Counted from the stretch's first letter, positions 22,368 through 31,824 are shown. The stretch is 33,811 bases of DNA from Cyanothece sp. BG0011 (GCF_003013815.1 NZ_PRLH01000193.1:1-33811); one strand, 5' to 3'. Program-made: numbers and translations. Notes: generated by a model not told the origin, from the sequence alone.

Positions 22368-25300
22368 ATGAAACAATATAATCTCATTGATCAATCCCAT
22401 CAACTATCCTTTGTCAAAATTCTCCACGCCACTGTCAAAGGAAGAGGTCGCTATCACGTTCAAGGGTTACATCATTCTCAGGAACTCAAACGGTATTTAG
22501 AGTTTAACTTGTCGATCCATAAAGCTATCAAGTCCGTTCGTGCTAGTTCCCTAACTGGGAATATTTTGTTGCACTTTGATCGAGATCAAACAGGAGAAGC
22601 CATAGGAACCCTTGTGGACACTTTAGTACAAAGCTATAAACGCACCCCTACGCAAATTTCTTCGCGATCGCCTCAAACATTAACCCCAGTTACCCATCAA
22701 CAGACCTTAGTTGCTTCGGGGGTTTCAGTCCCTTGGCATCTTCAAGAAATTGATAGTATTATTTCCCAACTCAACACTTCTAAAGAGAGGGGACTCTCTC
22801 AAATAGACGCAGAAACCTCTTTAAGAGAATATGGAGTCAACGCCCTGACCGAAACCCCTAACCGTTCGGGCCTTGATATTTTTATCGACTATTTTAAATC
22901 CGTTCCGGTTGCCCTCTTAAGTGGTGCAGCCCTATTGTCTGTCCTTACCGGGGGTGTAGCTGATGCCGTTGTCATCATGGGAGTGGTAACCATTAACGCC
23001 ATTTTGGGCTATGCCACTGAAAGTCATTCAGAACGGATTATTAATTCCCTCAAACATTGTATTAATCCTTCTGCTTGGGTCATTCGAGAAGGAAAATTAC
23101 AAGAAATTGAAACCCACAATCTGGTGTTAGGGGATATTTTACTGTTGCAACCCGGTTCCTATGTACCGGCCGATGCCCGTTTAATCGAAGTTGATCGTTT
23201 AAGCTTAGACGAATCAGCCTTAACCGGGGAAAGTTTGCCCATCCGAAAACAAGAAACCCTGATCACCTCCCCCCAAGAAACCATTCCCCTAGCAGAACGA
23301 AAAAATATGGTGTATCGGGGAACCTTTGTCATGGGAGGACAAGGGCGAGGGGTGGTGGTAGCCACCGGAGATTTGACAGAAATGGGAAAAATACAAGCTT
23401 TGGTAGGGCAAACCCCTCAACCCTCAACGCCGATGGAACGACAACTCGAACAGGCCGCAAGTCAACTGGTTTGGCTGTCGAGTGGGGTTTGTGGTTTAGT
23501 TTTGGCCATCGGGTTATTACGGGGTTATGGGTTATTAGAAATGGTGAAAACTTCCATTTCTTTAGCGGTGGCGGCCGTTCCCGAAGGCTTGCCCACAGTA
23601 GCCACCACGACGTTGGCCTTGGGTATTCTCAATATGCGTCAACAAAAAGTTCTCATTCGTCGTTTAGAAGCCATCGAAGCCCTAGGATCAATTCAAACCC
23701 TATGTCTAGATAAAACAGGAACCTTAACCACTAACCGAATGTCCGTCTTAAAACTCTGTTGGGATGGGCGAGATATCAAGCTGGCGGATGGTCATTTTTG
23801 GTCAGGATCACAACCCGTTAATCCTTATGAGTGCGATGAATTATTAAAACTGATTCATATTTCCCTGTTATGTAATGACAGTCAAATTATCACCCACCAC
23901 GACGGAACCTATGTACTTGAGGGTTCGGCCACAGAAAACGCCCTCATAGAAATGGGCATTAGTGCAGGGGTTGGGGTAGAAGATGTCAAACAACAATATC
24001 CTCGTCTCCTTACCTATCACCGTTCAACAGAAAATAATTTTATGGCCACGGTGCATCGTATTCATGAGTCAGCTTATTTGATGGCAGTTAAAGGCAACCC
24101 TGATGAGGTGTTAGAACGGTCTTCGACTCAGATGGTTAGTGGTCAATGGGTTCGGTTAACCGAGGCAGATAAACAAGAGATTAAAGGGCAAAATCAACGA
24201 ATGTCCGCTCAAGGGTTAAGGGTTTTAGGGGTGGCTTATAGACAGGGAGAAACGAGAGAAATTGAGTCTTTACCCGTCTCTAATCTAATTTGGGTAGGAT
24301 TAGTAGGGATGGCTGATCCTATTAGACCTGGGGTTAAAGAAAGTATTGCTAATTTCCACCAAGCAGGAATCAAAACGGTGATGATCACAGGAGATCAAAG
24401 TCACACGGCCTATGCCATTGGTGAAGACTTAAATCTCAGTCAAGGACAACCCCTTAAAATTCTCAATTCCCTAGAGTTAACGGAATTTTCTTCACAGGGT
24501 TTGTCTGATGTGTGCGAAGGGGTTCATGTATTTGCTCGTATTAGTCCGGCCAATAAATTAGAGATTGTTAAAGCCCTTCAACAACGGGGTTTAGTGGTAG
24601 CCATGACGGGAGACGGCATTAATGATACCCCGGCACTGAAAGTTGCAGAAGTGGGCATCGCTATGGGACATACAGGCACCGATGTGGCCAGAGAGGTGGC
24701 TGATGTTGTCCTCGAAGATGATAACCTCGAAACCATGATTATTGCCGTGAGTCAGGGACGCACCATTTATAACAATATTCGCAAATCAGTTCATTTTCTC
24801 CTCTCTACTAACCTCAGCGAAATTATGGTGATGTTATTCGCGACTATGGGAGGACTGGGCCAACCCCTTAATGCGATGCAGTTACTTTGGCTGAATTTAG
24901 TAACGGACATCTTTCCTGGGTTAGGGTTAGCGTTAGAACCCCCTGAACCGGATGTGTTAAACAGACCGCCTCGTTCTCCTGATGAACCGATTATTCAATC
25001 TTCTGATTTTGAGCGCATTGTTTTAGAGTCCACCACCCTATCTGTGAGTGCCTTAGCGGCCTATGGTTATGGAATCAGTCGTTATGGTATCGGTCCTCAG
25101 GCCAGTACCGTTGCCTTTATGAGTTTGGTCACCGGGCAACTATTACACGCCCTCAGTTGTCGGTCTACTCGACCGTTACGAGATCAACAACTGCCTCCTA
25201 ATCCCTATTTAAACGTAGCTTTGAGTGGTTCTCTGGCTCTTCAGTGGGTGTCTTTGGCAAGTCCTCCCCTCAGAAATCTTCTTCACGTTACACCCCTTAA

Positions 25301-25397
25301 TGTTGCTGATAGTCTGGTGATTGGCAGCAGTGCTATTTTACCTTTAGTCATTCATGAAGGCACTAAATCAAGTAATCAGCTACTGAACCAAAGATAA
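22368..25397 (+). CDS. Cation-transporting P-type ATPase with N-terminal HMA2-like domain
   Basis: About 1009 residues from ATG 22368, which follows GGGGGGAGAG; the frame opens 27 codons earlier inside iscB but that is not a credible start. Residues ~10-90 (FVKILHATVKGRGRYHVQGL and onward) form an HMA-like domain without the CxxC metal site, then a cation-ATPase N-terminal region. Landmarks follow: LTGESLPIRK (actuator), VPEGLPTVATTTLALG (helix 4), the phosphorylation site DKTGTLT (D448) and TGDGINDTPALKVAEVGIAMG (hinge). The PEGLP motif places it with P2-type (Ca2+/monovalent-cation-like) pumps, not the CPx heavy-metal type, so the transported ion is uncertain. It overlaps the convergent SQR gene by 18 bases. 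Confidence 0.85.
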   Translation: MKQYNLIDQSHQLSFVKILHATVKGRGRYHVQGLHHSQELKRYLEFNLSIHKAIKSVRASSLTGNILLHFDRDQTGEAIGTLVDTLVQSYKRTPTQISSRSPQTLTPVTHQQTLVASGVSVPWHLQEIDSIISQLNTSKERGLSQIDAETSLREYGVNALTETPNRSGLDIFIDYFKSVPVALLSGAALLSVLTGGVADAVVIMGVVTINAILGYATESHSERIINSLKHCINPSAWVIREGKLQEIETHNLVLGDILLLQPGSYVPADARLIEVDRLSLDESALTGESLPIRKQETLITSPQETIPLAERKNMVYRGTFVMGGQGRGVVVATGDLTEMGKIQALVGQTPQPSTPMERQLEQAASQLVWLSSGVCGLVLAIGLLRGYGLLEMVKTSISLAVAAVPEGLPTVATTTLALGILNMRQQKVLIRRLEAIEALGSIQTLCLDKTGTLTTNRMSVLKLCWDGRDIKLADGHFWSGSQPVNPYECDELLKLIHISLLCNDSQIITHHDGTYVLEGSATENALIEMGISAGVGVEDVKQQYPRLLTYHRSTENNFMATVHRIHESAYLMAVKGNPDEVLERSSTQMVSGQWVRLTEADKQEIKGQNQRMSAQGLRVLGVAYRQGETREIESLPVSNLIWVGLVGMADPIRPGVKESIANFHQAGIKTVMITGDQSHTAYAIGEDLNLSQGQPLKILNSLELTEFSSQGLSDVCEGVHVFARISPANKLEIVKALQQRGLVVAMTGDGINDTPALKVAEVGIAMGHTGTDVAREVADVVLEDDNLETMIIAVSQGRTIYNNIRKSVHFLLSTNLSEIMVMLFATMGGLGQPLNAMQLLWLNLVTDIFPGLGLALEPPEPDVLNRPPRSPDEPIIQSSDFERIVLESTTLSVSALAAYGYGISRYGIGPQASTVAFMSLVTGQLLHALSCRSTRPLRDQQLPPNPYLNVALSGSLALQWVSLASPPLRNLLHVTPLNVADSLVIGSSAILPLVIHEGTKSSNQLLNQR

Positions 25398-26639
25398 GCC
25401 TAACCCTTGTAATGCTAAGCGTTCAAACCAAGGAACTGACCAACCATGACGCATTTTGAAGAGGAAAAATTGCTCAAAGGCTGTTTTACTCCAACTCACC
25501 CATTTTCCTTGTAAGGCGATCGCTTTTCTCCTTTGTCCTGTGATAGCATCGGGTAAAATAGGGGCAGCCAAAAAACAAACCCCTGTTTGTCCAAAATCAG
25601 CCAAACACATCGCCTCTAGGGTTGGACTCATCAAATGACTAGAGATTTCTCCTAATTCACAAGCAATATTGTGAGCCACTGCCATTCCCATTCCTTCGGT
25701 CATCTGTCCGGTTTTAGGAACCCCGATAGGAATGGGAGTCACTTCTGGGGGGTTAATTTGCACCACTACACCGATACCATAAAGGGAGGGATAGTCAGGA
25801 TGTTGTCCCGTGGGTAAAACAGGTAAAAACCCTTTTTCATCCGTTAATCCAGGGATTTGTCGTAAAAAGCTAGGGCCTCGAAAGGGAGGTAACAGCATGG
25901 CATATTTAAAAGGCAACGTCTGACTATTGGATAAATAAATGGTATCGGGGGAAATATGACAAATATCAGCATTTTCTAGGACATTAATGTTATGTGCCGC
26001 CATTAGTTCGGTCACTAATGCTTGAGAGTTAGCCATACTACCGATTCCTAAATGTCCTAGATAGGGTTCTGGGGTGACGAAAGTGATAGAAATGCGATCG
26101 CGTTGTTGTAATCGCCTGAGAGTTTGATCGGCTAACATCGCAAATTCATAAGCCGGACCAAAACAACTGGCCCCAGGAACTGCCCCGACCACTAACGGGC
26201 CCGGATCAGCTAAAAATTCAGACCATGCTTGACTGGCTTGCTTTGCATGATGAGGATTGCATATAGATTGAGTAGATCCGGTTTCTGGTCCGAGTCCCGA
26301 CACAGCATCTAAAGCCAGTTCTGCACCAGTTGCGACGATAACATAATCATAGGTTATAATCTCATCTTCTACGGTTATTTGTTGTCTTTTTGGGTCAAGT
26401 TTAGTAACGGTTCCTAATAACCAATGAATCCCCCGTTTTTTCACTAAGGGTTCTATTTCTAGCTGAATACGTTGCAAAGAAATTAAGTTTAATGCTACCC
26501 AAGGTAAAGAGGGAATAAAAGTAAATAAGGGTTGATTAGAAATGAGGGTAATTTGATGATGAGAGGGCAATAAACGTCGCAATTCATAGACCGTAGGTAA
26601 TCCGCCGATTCCTGCACCAATAACCACAATATGAGCCAA
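25380..26639 (-). CDS. sqr: Sulfide:quinone oxidoreductase
   Basis: SQR oxidises sulfide to zero-valent sulfur or polysulfide and passes electrons to the quinone pool at the membrane. The 419-residue FAD protein has the dinucleotide site VVIGAGIGGLPT at the N-terminus and the second motif YDYVIVATGAEL. The three redox cysteines of the Acidithiobacillus-type enzyme are all present: C127 (SICNPHHA), C159 (GASCFGPAYEF) and C345 (EAMCLADFG). PIPIGVPKTGQMTEGMGMAVAHN is the conserved quinone-side segment, and a hydrophobic, amphipathic C-terminus (FFLFKMRHGWSVPWFERL) would dock to the membrane. TTG 26639 is preferred because GGAGGAG lies six bases upstream. Confidence 0.8.
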   Translation of the reverse strand: MAHIVVIGAGIGGLPTVYELRRLLPSHHQITLISNQPLFTFIPSLPWVALNLISLQRIQLEIEPLVKKRGIHWLLGTVTKLDPKRQQITVEDEIITYDYVIVATGAELALDAVSGLGPETGSTQSICNPHHAKQASQAWSEFLADPGPLVVGAVPGASCFGPAYEFAMLADQTLRRLQQRDRISITFVTPEPYLGHLGIGSMANSQALVTELMAAHNINVLENADICHISPDTIYLSNSQTLPFKYAMLLPPFRGPSFLRQIPGLTDEKGFLPVLPTGQHPDYPSLYGIGVVVQINPPEVTPIPIGVPKTGQMTEGMGMAVAHNIACELGEISSHLMSPTLEAMCLADFGQTGVCFLAAPILPDAITGQRRKAIALQGKWVSWSKTAFEQFFLFKMRHGWSVPWFERLALQGLGLSLVQ

Positions 26640-26820
26640 AACTACTCCTCCCAATACCTTAGAGATGAAATGGGTTTAAAACCTCAAAAAGAAAAATGGA
26701 TAATTATTCATTAATAATTACCCATGATCAATTATTTAATTTTAACAAAAATGTTAAAAGAAATCCCTCTCCAAAAATACGATTAGGAATACTCATATTT
26801 TAGATGGGAATGAATGTAAT

Positions 26821-27645
26821 TTAGCGTTTCATCTTGGGACGGGGAGCAGCTTTAGGTCCTTTGGGACTACTAATTTCTGATTTTAAGCCAATCCAACCAA
26901 TGACACTGTAAACGATCGCTAACATCAAACTACTTAATCCAATGCGAAGACTTTGCTTTAACGCTTGGGTAGTGGCTTGACTTTCAGCCTGTTTACGACG
27001 TTCTAAAAGTTGAGTTTCGAGTTGGTTTTTCAATTCCTCGGTTCTTTTTTTGTATTCTTCAGGATTTTGTGATAAATCCCGTAATCCTTGTAACTGTTGA
27101 CGTTGCTGACGTAGGGTTTCTAACTGTTGAACATTCAACTGTCTTCCTTGAACTTGGCCCGCTTCGATCGCTTGGTTGAGTCGTTGAATCTGCTGATTGA
27201 GTTGATTGGGATTTCTTGATAACGTATCAACTTGGGTTAGAAATTGTTGAATTTGTTCTGCCCCTTGACCAGCCCCTTGTTGAATCCGTTCTAAGGCGTC
27301 GGTTTTAGCACTATTGAGGTTATTGAGGTGTAAAGGAACCATCAACAAAAACATTAATCCTAAAACAGCCGATAGAATATAAACCGGCAGTTTCAGATTA
27401 AATCCTGATTTTTTTAGGGGGTTAGCATCGGCTAAACCATCAATAATATAGCCCACTAAAATAAAAGCAATACCGACCAAGGGAACCACCCCTCGGTCTA
27501 CAATACTGGTCACTAGACCAATTTGCCATGATTGATTATCCCAGTTGAGAGGAACGGCAAGGGTTATATAATCCAACAGAGAAGAAAGGATAAATATGAC
27601 CCCGATCAGTTTGAGAGTTAAAGAGGTAAAAGCTGAATAATTCAT
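26821..27645 (-). CDS. HpsJ-family membrane protein
   Basis: A 274-residue protein with four hydrophobic helices: LTLKLIGVIFILSSLLDYI, VVPLVGIAFILVGYII, LPVYILSAVLGLMFLLMV and a C-terminal LSSLMLAIVYSVIGWIGL. Between the third and fourth lies a ~120-residue Gln-rich coiled coil (QLNQQIQRLNQAIEAGQVQG and onward). This layout matches HpsJ-family proteins, named from the hormogonium polysaccharide locus of Nostoc punctiforme. HpsJ-like genes occur widely in unicellular cyanobacteria too, where the role is unclear; no other hps gene is adjacent here. Confidence 0.7.
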   Translation of the reverse strand: MNYSAFTSLTLKLIGVIFILSSLLDYITLAVPLNWDNQSWQIGLVTSIVDRGVVPLVGIAFILVGYIIDGLADANPLKKSGFNLKLPVYILSAVLGLMFLLMVPLHLNNLNSAKTDALERIQQGAGQGAEQIQQFLTQVDTLSRNPNQLNQQIQRLNQAIEAGQVQGRQLNVQQLETLRQQRQQLQGLRDLSQNPEEYKKRTEELKNQLETQLLERRKQAESQATTQALKQSLRIGLSSLMLAIVYSVIGWIGLKSEISSPKGPKAAPRPKMKR

Positions 27646-27908
27646 TGTTTTTATCAGTTTGTGGATAGCATTTCATTAAAGATAACAGCCAACAGGAACA
27701 ATACCCTGTTTGTTAAGAGATTCAATTATTCGGTGCGGGAGTTTTTATAATGGATTCGGCTAAATCGCCCATTAATCAGTAACATAACTGTTAAACCTGG
27801 CTACGAGCTTAAAAGATTTAGGGTAAATTCGCAAGGTACAGACTTCTAGTCATTACAATGATAGTCTAAACGTTGCTAAAAAGTTTCTTCGACGAGAATA
27901 GATTAGGA

Positions 27909-28628
27909 ATGACACACATACAAGTATTATCCGATAAACCCACTCTCATCTCTCACGCACTCAATTTAATCGTCGACAAAATTCATACTACTTTACAACA
28001 ACAAGACAAGTTTACCCTAGCTTTAGCCGGTGGTAGCACCCCTAAACCTCTTTACGAAGCTTTGGCTCAGCAGTCTTTACCTTTAGAAAAAATTCATATT
28101 TTTTGGGGAGATGAGCGTTATGTACCTGCTGATGATAACGAAAGTAACCAACTGATGGCCCGTCAAGCTTGGTTAGATCAGGTAGACTTTCCCCCCGCTA
28201 ATATTCATCCCATGCCAACAAACAATAATGATCCTGCTCACGATGCTCAAACCCATGAACAAGAAATCCGAGAATTTTTCGGGGTCAAAGCAGGAGAATT
28301 TCCAACCTTTGATCTGATTTTATTGGGTATGGGGGATGATGGTCATACCGCTTCGTTATTTCCAAAAACAGAAGCCCTAACCGTCAGCGATCGCTTAGTT
28401 ACCGTAGGCAACAAGGACGGAAAACCCCGTTTAACGTTTACCTATCCTTTAATCAATCATGCCCATTGTGTCATGTTCTTAGTGGCAGGAGAAAATAAAC
28501 GCCCTGCCTTAGCTCAGATTTTTTCGGAAAATGGAGACGAAACCCTCTATCCTGCCAAAGCAGTTAAACCTCAAGGGGAATTAATCTGGTTATTAGATGA
28601 AGCAGCCGGGGCAGAGTTAAATGGTTAG
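27909..28628 (+). CDS. pgl: 6-phosphogluconolactonase
   Basis: Pgl hydrolyses 6-phosphogluconolactone in the oxidative pentose phosphate pathway, the main route of dark sugar breakdown and NADPH supply in cyanobacteria. The 239-residue protein shows LALAGGSTPKPLYEAL near residue 40, HIFWGDERYVP, and FDLILLGMGDDGHTASLFP, all hallmarks of the DevB/Pgl family. ATG 27909 gives the usual family length; the frame extends upstream to TTG 27873 without similarity. It stands alone with a 260-base upstream region. Confidence 0.93.
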   Translation: MTHIQVLSDKPTLISHALNLIVDKIHTTLQQQDKFTLALAGGSTPKPLYEALAQQSLPLEKIHIFWGDERYVPADDNESNQLMARQAWLDQVDFPPANIHPMPTNNNDPAHDAQTHEQEIREFFGVKAGEFPTFDLILLGMGDDGHTASLFPKTEALTVSDRLVTVGNKDGKPRLTFTYPLINHAHCVMFLVAGENKRPALAQIFSENGDETLYPAKAVKPQGELIWLLDEAAGAELNG

Positions 28629-28690
28629 ATAAGTAGAGTAGTAGGGTGTAGGGAGCGCCGGAGCAGGGAGTAGAGGGAGATTAAAACTAT

Positions 28691-28723
28691 TGCCTTTTGC
28701 CTTTTGCCTCTTGCCTCTTGCCT
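28691..28723 (+). repeat. Heptanucleotide tandem repeat (STRR type)
   Basis: TGCCTTT twice, TGCCTCT twice and a final partial unit give about four and a half 7-base units. Such short tandemly repeated sequences are typical of cyanobacterial intergenic DNA. A shorter example of the same family lies at 33492-33516. G-rich repeat sequence precedes it (28645-28680). Confidence 0.75.
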
Positions 28724-28801
28724 GAAAAAGTTGTTTACCTTTCTTAAGACAGTTGATTTTATTGATGTCTGACCGCCTAAAATCATAGTAAAAATTTGAT
28801 T

Positions 28802-29533
28802 ATGATTACTTGTCCAAATTGTGAACATCAAAACCCCGATGGGGCAATTCAGTGCGAAGCCTGTTTTACCCCTCTTCCTCAACTGGTTAATTGTGGCAAC
28901 TGTGGTCAGCCTTTACTTAGTAATGCCACCTTTTGTGGGGAATGTGGGGCGGCCCATCCCTTTAAAGGTTCAACTGAAGCAGAAGGGGAATCTTCCCCAC
29001 CCCCTCCTCCTGTGACACCACCGCCACCTCCGCCAACAAGTAGTAATATTCCCGAATCATCCTCGCCCCCTCCTCCACCGGCTAGTAGTAATATTCCAGA
29101 ATCATCCTCACCCCCTCCTCCACCGGCTAGTAGTAATATTCCAGAATCATCCTCGCCCCCACCGCCACCTACACCAGTAACCAGCGCACGCACTCAACTA
29201 CAAACCCAAACCGCCAGTTTACTGCATCTTCAAACTGACACAGCCCTCGAACTTCCCCAAGGGTTAGACATTATCCATGTCGGGAAACCTAATGACCAAA
29301 TTCCCCCGGATCTCGATGTTTCAGGATTACCTGATTCTGAAGTGGTTTCTCGTATTCATGCGGATATTCGCAATGAAGCCGGAATCTTTTATATCGAAGA
29401 CGTGGGCAGTTCTAATGGGACTTATATTAATTACAATGCTTTACCCCCAGGAAACCGTCACCGTCTACGACCGGGCGATCGCATTTCTCTGGGTAAAGGG
29501 GATTTAGTTACTTTTATTTTTCAGTTGTCTTAG
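28802..29533 (+). CDS. Zinc-ribbon and FHA domain protein with proline-rich linker
   Basis: A 243-residue protein in three parts. Two zinc ribbons come first (C4-C7...C18-C21 and C31-C34...C45-C48). A linker of residues ~60-125 contains three copies of SSNIPESSSPPPPPA. An FHA domain follows (residues ~145-243) with VVSRIHADI and DVGSSNGTYIN, the phospho-threonine-binding residues. FHA domains read Ser/Thr kinase signals, so this is a candidate signalling adaptor in the cytoplasm. ATG 28802 is chosen over TTG 28796. No kinase gene lies nearby. Confidence 0.85.
   Translation: MITCPNCEHQNPDGAIQCEACFTPLPQLVNCGNCGQPLLSNATFCGECGAAHPFKGSTEAEGESSPPPPPVTPPPPPPTSSNIPESSSPPPPPASSNIPESSSPPPPPASSNIPESSSPPPPPTPVTSARTQLQTQTASLLHLQTDTALELPQGLDIIHVGKPNDQIPPDLDVSGLPDSEVVSRIHADIRNEAGIFYIEDVGSSNGTYINYNALPPGNRHRLRPGDRISLGKGDLVTFIFQLS
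29041..29175 (+). repeat. 45-bp in-frame tandem repeat
   Basis: Three units start at 29041, 29086 and 29131 with a period of 45 bases and only one or two differences, encoding the 15-residue linker unit of the FHA protein. The near identity at DNA level suggests recent expansion or length variation between strains. Confidence 0.85.
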
Positions 29534-29736
29534 AGACTGTTTCCAAAAAAATAATAACAACGAATTTTGTAAGGTGGGCAAGTCAAAGACTTATCTAAAT
29601 TAACTTCATCCTTGAAAACCTTGCTCACCCTATTCTTTTAAAATTCTTCTCTCAGGTAACAGGAGTCACCGAGTCACCGAGTCGCGTTAGAATGGCAAGT
29701 ATTAATTAATTCGTTTAAAAATTAGTTTAGATATCA

Positions 29737-31176
29737 ATGACCCAAGTCTTAGAAACCTGGTTAAAAGAAATTCATGTCCCTGCTGATTGGATCGGGTTAC
29801 GCCAAGTAACAGAAACCTCTACCCTACGCTATGTCAGGGATGGTAAACCCCAAAGTAACGGACGCGCCCAAAGTAAAGGGGTAATGGTGGAAGTCTTGGC
29901 TAAGGGGCAAATGGGTTATTGTGCCACTAATCATTTAACCCTCGATAATATTAAACTGGCTGCAGAAATTGCCTATCAACAAGCAGTGACGGCGGCTGAT
30001 TGGGGAATCTATCCTTTTACCGTAGAACAACGCCCCAAAGCGGTAGGAACCTATTATTCTCCTTATCTCAAACCTTTAGATATTCTCAGTCCTAAAGATA
30101 TTAACGATCTGCTACTGAAAGTTAATGAAACCCTCAAAGTTAACGATAAAATTGTTAGCACTTCTGCGATCGCTCGTCTGGTAGAAACAGAAATACAATT
30201 AGTCAGTAGTAACGGGTCCGATGCTTATCAAAAGTTCCTCTTAGTCACCACAGACTACACCGCAACAGCCCAAGACGGCAATATTATTCAAAAACGCACC
30301 GATAACGGACTTACCGCCCGATCTTATCAAGGTGGGATGGAATGTCTTGATGAGACGGAAGTTTTAGCCCGTGCCAAAAAGATCGCAGAACAAGCATTAG
30401 AATTATTATCGGCCCCAGATTGTCCGACTACGACGACAACCCTGGTTTTAGCCCCTGACCAAATGATGTTACAAATACATGAAAGTATTGGTCATCCGTT
30501 GGAACTCGATCGCATTTTAGGGGACGAACGAAACTACGCCGGATCAAGTTTTGTCAAATTAGAGGACTTTGGCCAGTTGGTTTATGGTTCCCCATTAATG
30601 AATGTTACCTTTGATCCGTCGGTATCGGGACAATTTGCTAGTTATCGCTTTGATGATGGGGGAAATTTAGCCACCCGTGAATATTTAATTAAAGAAGGGC
30701 TATTATTACGAGGTTTAGGGAGTAAAGAAAGTCAAATTCGCTCAAATGTGCCAGGAGTGGCGAATTTACGGGCTTCTTCGTGGAATCGTCCCCCCATTGA
30801 CCGCATGGCTAATATTAACCTTGAACCGGGTAACACTTCTTTTGATGAGATGATCGCTAACATCGAATCAGGGGTTTATATGGAGTCTAACCGATCCTGG
30901 TCCATTGATGATTATCGCAATAAGTTTCAATTTGGTTGTGAATATGCCAAGCTGATCGAAAATGGCAAGCTCACTAAAACGTTGAAAAACCCTAATTATC
31001 GAGGCATTACTAATCAATTTTGGCGTAGTTTATCCCAACTGGGCGATCGCTCTACTTTGGGGATGTATGGAACCCCTAGCTGTGGTAAAGGGGAACCTAA
31101 CCAAGCGATCCGCGTTGGCCATGCGTCTCCTGTTTGTGCTTTTGATAATATCGAGGTCTTTGGTGGAGTCGGTTAA
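29737..31176 (+). CDS. tldD: TldD/PmbA-family metalloprotease, TldD-like
   Basis: A 479-residue protein with the TldD zinc motif HESIGH (H248-H253) followed by PLELDRILGDERNYAGSSF, and a C-terminal CGKGEPNQAIRVGHASPVCAF region typical of the family. In bacteria TldD works with TldE/PmbA to trim peptides, including microcin leaders, and to degrade unfolded short proteins. A TldE partner is not in the window. Cyanobacteria usually carry both subunits at separate loci. The 200-base gap before it holds a short tandem GAGTCACC motif (about 29663-29680). Confidence 0.9.
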   Translation: MTQVLETWLKEIHVPADWIGLRQVTETSTLRYVRDGKPQSNGRAQSKGVMVEVLAKGQMGYCATNHLTLDNIKLAAEIAYQQAVTAADWGIYPFTVEQRPKAVGTYYSPYLKPLDILSPKDINDLLLKVNETLKVNDKIVSTSAIARLVETEIQLVSSNGSDAYQKFLLVTTDYTATAQDGNIIQKRTDNGLTARSYQGGMECLDETEVLARAKKIAEQALELLSAPDCPTTTTTLVLAPDQMMLQIHESIGHPLELDRILGDERNYAGSSFVKLEDFGQLVYGSPLMNVTFDPSVSGQFASYRFDDGGNLATREYLIKEGLLLRGLGSKESQIRSNVPGVANLRASSWNRPPIDRMANINLEPGNTSFDEMIANIESGVYMESNRSWSIDDYRNKFQFGCEYAKLIENGKLTKTLKNPNYRGITNQFWRSLSQLGDRSTLGMYGTPSCGKGEPNQAIRVGHASPVCAFDNIEVFGGVG

Positions 31177-31281
31177 TTATTTTAGATTTCTTTAATATTA
31201 AGTTTTATTACGTTAAGATGAAAAATAGGATCGGCTGATCTTTATCATCCGTGACGTATTAATGCACTCAATAAATTCCTC

Positions 31282-31674
31282 ATGTTAAAGAAAATAATTG
31301 GCCCTGCCATTGCCCTTGCGTTTGCGATCACAACCATAACCATTCTTGGTTTAAATTTAACCAATCTAGCTCAATCTCATATTGAGGATAAAGATTACTT
31401 TATTAAAGTGAATCGTCAAGCTAATGTAGCTATTGTAGAACCAAATTATGGTTACTATTTCCACCCCGATCCTGAAGTGGAAGGCGATCCCACAGGACAG
31501 GTTTTATATCAAGCGTTAAGCGAACTTAACCAAGAATACGGGGTTAAAGAGGCGATGATGGTTCGTTTTGAACGTAAAGGATATATGATCCCTAATTTAT
31601 ACGTTTTTCTCAAATCTAATCAACCTCAACAAACTTTAGCCGAAAGTCAATCTCCTGATCAATTATCGATGTAA
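31282..31674 (+). CDS. Membrane-anchored small protein, unknown function
   Basis: A 130-residue protein with an uncleaved-looking N-terminal hydrophobic helix (IIGPAIALAFAITTITILGL) and a ~95-residue external domain (NVAIVEPNYGYYFHPDPEVE and onward). It has no cysteine and no recognisable catalytic motif. It is the last gene before the CRISPR array; a strong terminator-like hairpin lies about 100 bases past its end. Confidence 0.6.
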   Translation: MLKKIIGPAIALAFAITTITILGLNLTNLAQSHIEDKDYFIKVNRQANVAIVEPNYGYYFHPDPEVEGDPTGQVLYQALSELNQEYGVKEAMMVRFERKGYMIPNLYVFLKSNQPQQTLAESQSPDQLSM

Positions 31675-31690
31675 TCTGAGTTTAGAATTG

Positions 31691-31741
31691 TAGGGTGTAG
31701 GGGCATAATATATTATGCCCCTACCAATTTTTGGGTTTCAC
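31691..31741 (+). repeat. Palindromic dispersed element, left copy
   Basis: Contains a perfect 28-bp palindrome (31697-31724), GTAGGGGCATAATA joined to its reverse complement. The direct copy at 32561-32611 is the same over the first 35 bases and similar over the next 16. The two copies bracket the CRISPR array. Confidence 0.85.
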
Positions 31742-31777
31742 GTTATGTAATCAAAAAAAGAATTAATTTCTATTAAA

Positions 31778-31815
31778 ATAAGTATCCTAAAAAAGCATAG
31801 GATACTTATTTTTTT
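31778..31815. terminator. Strong intrinsic terminator at the CRISPR trailer side
   Basis: ATAAGTATCCTA (31778-31789) and TAGGATACTTAT (31798-31809) make a perfect 12-bp stem followed by a T6 run on the + strand. On the minus strand TTTT follows, so it may also stop CRISPR precursor transcription if that runs leftward. Confidence 0.75.
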
Positions 31816-31824
31816 ACCTTTATT

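Noticed and set aside
28906-29193. Glycine-rich minus-strand frame
   Set aside because: It is the antisense shadow of the proline-rich repeats of the FHA gene.
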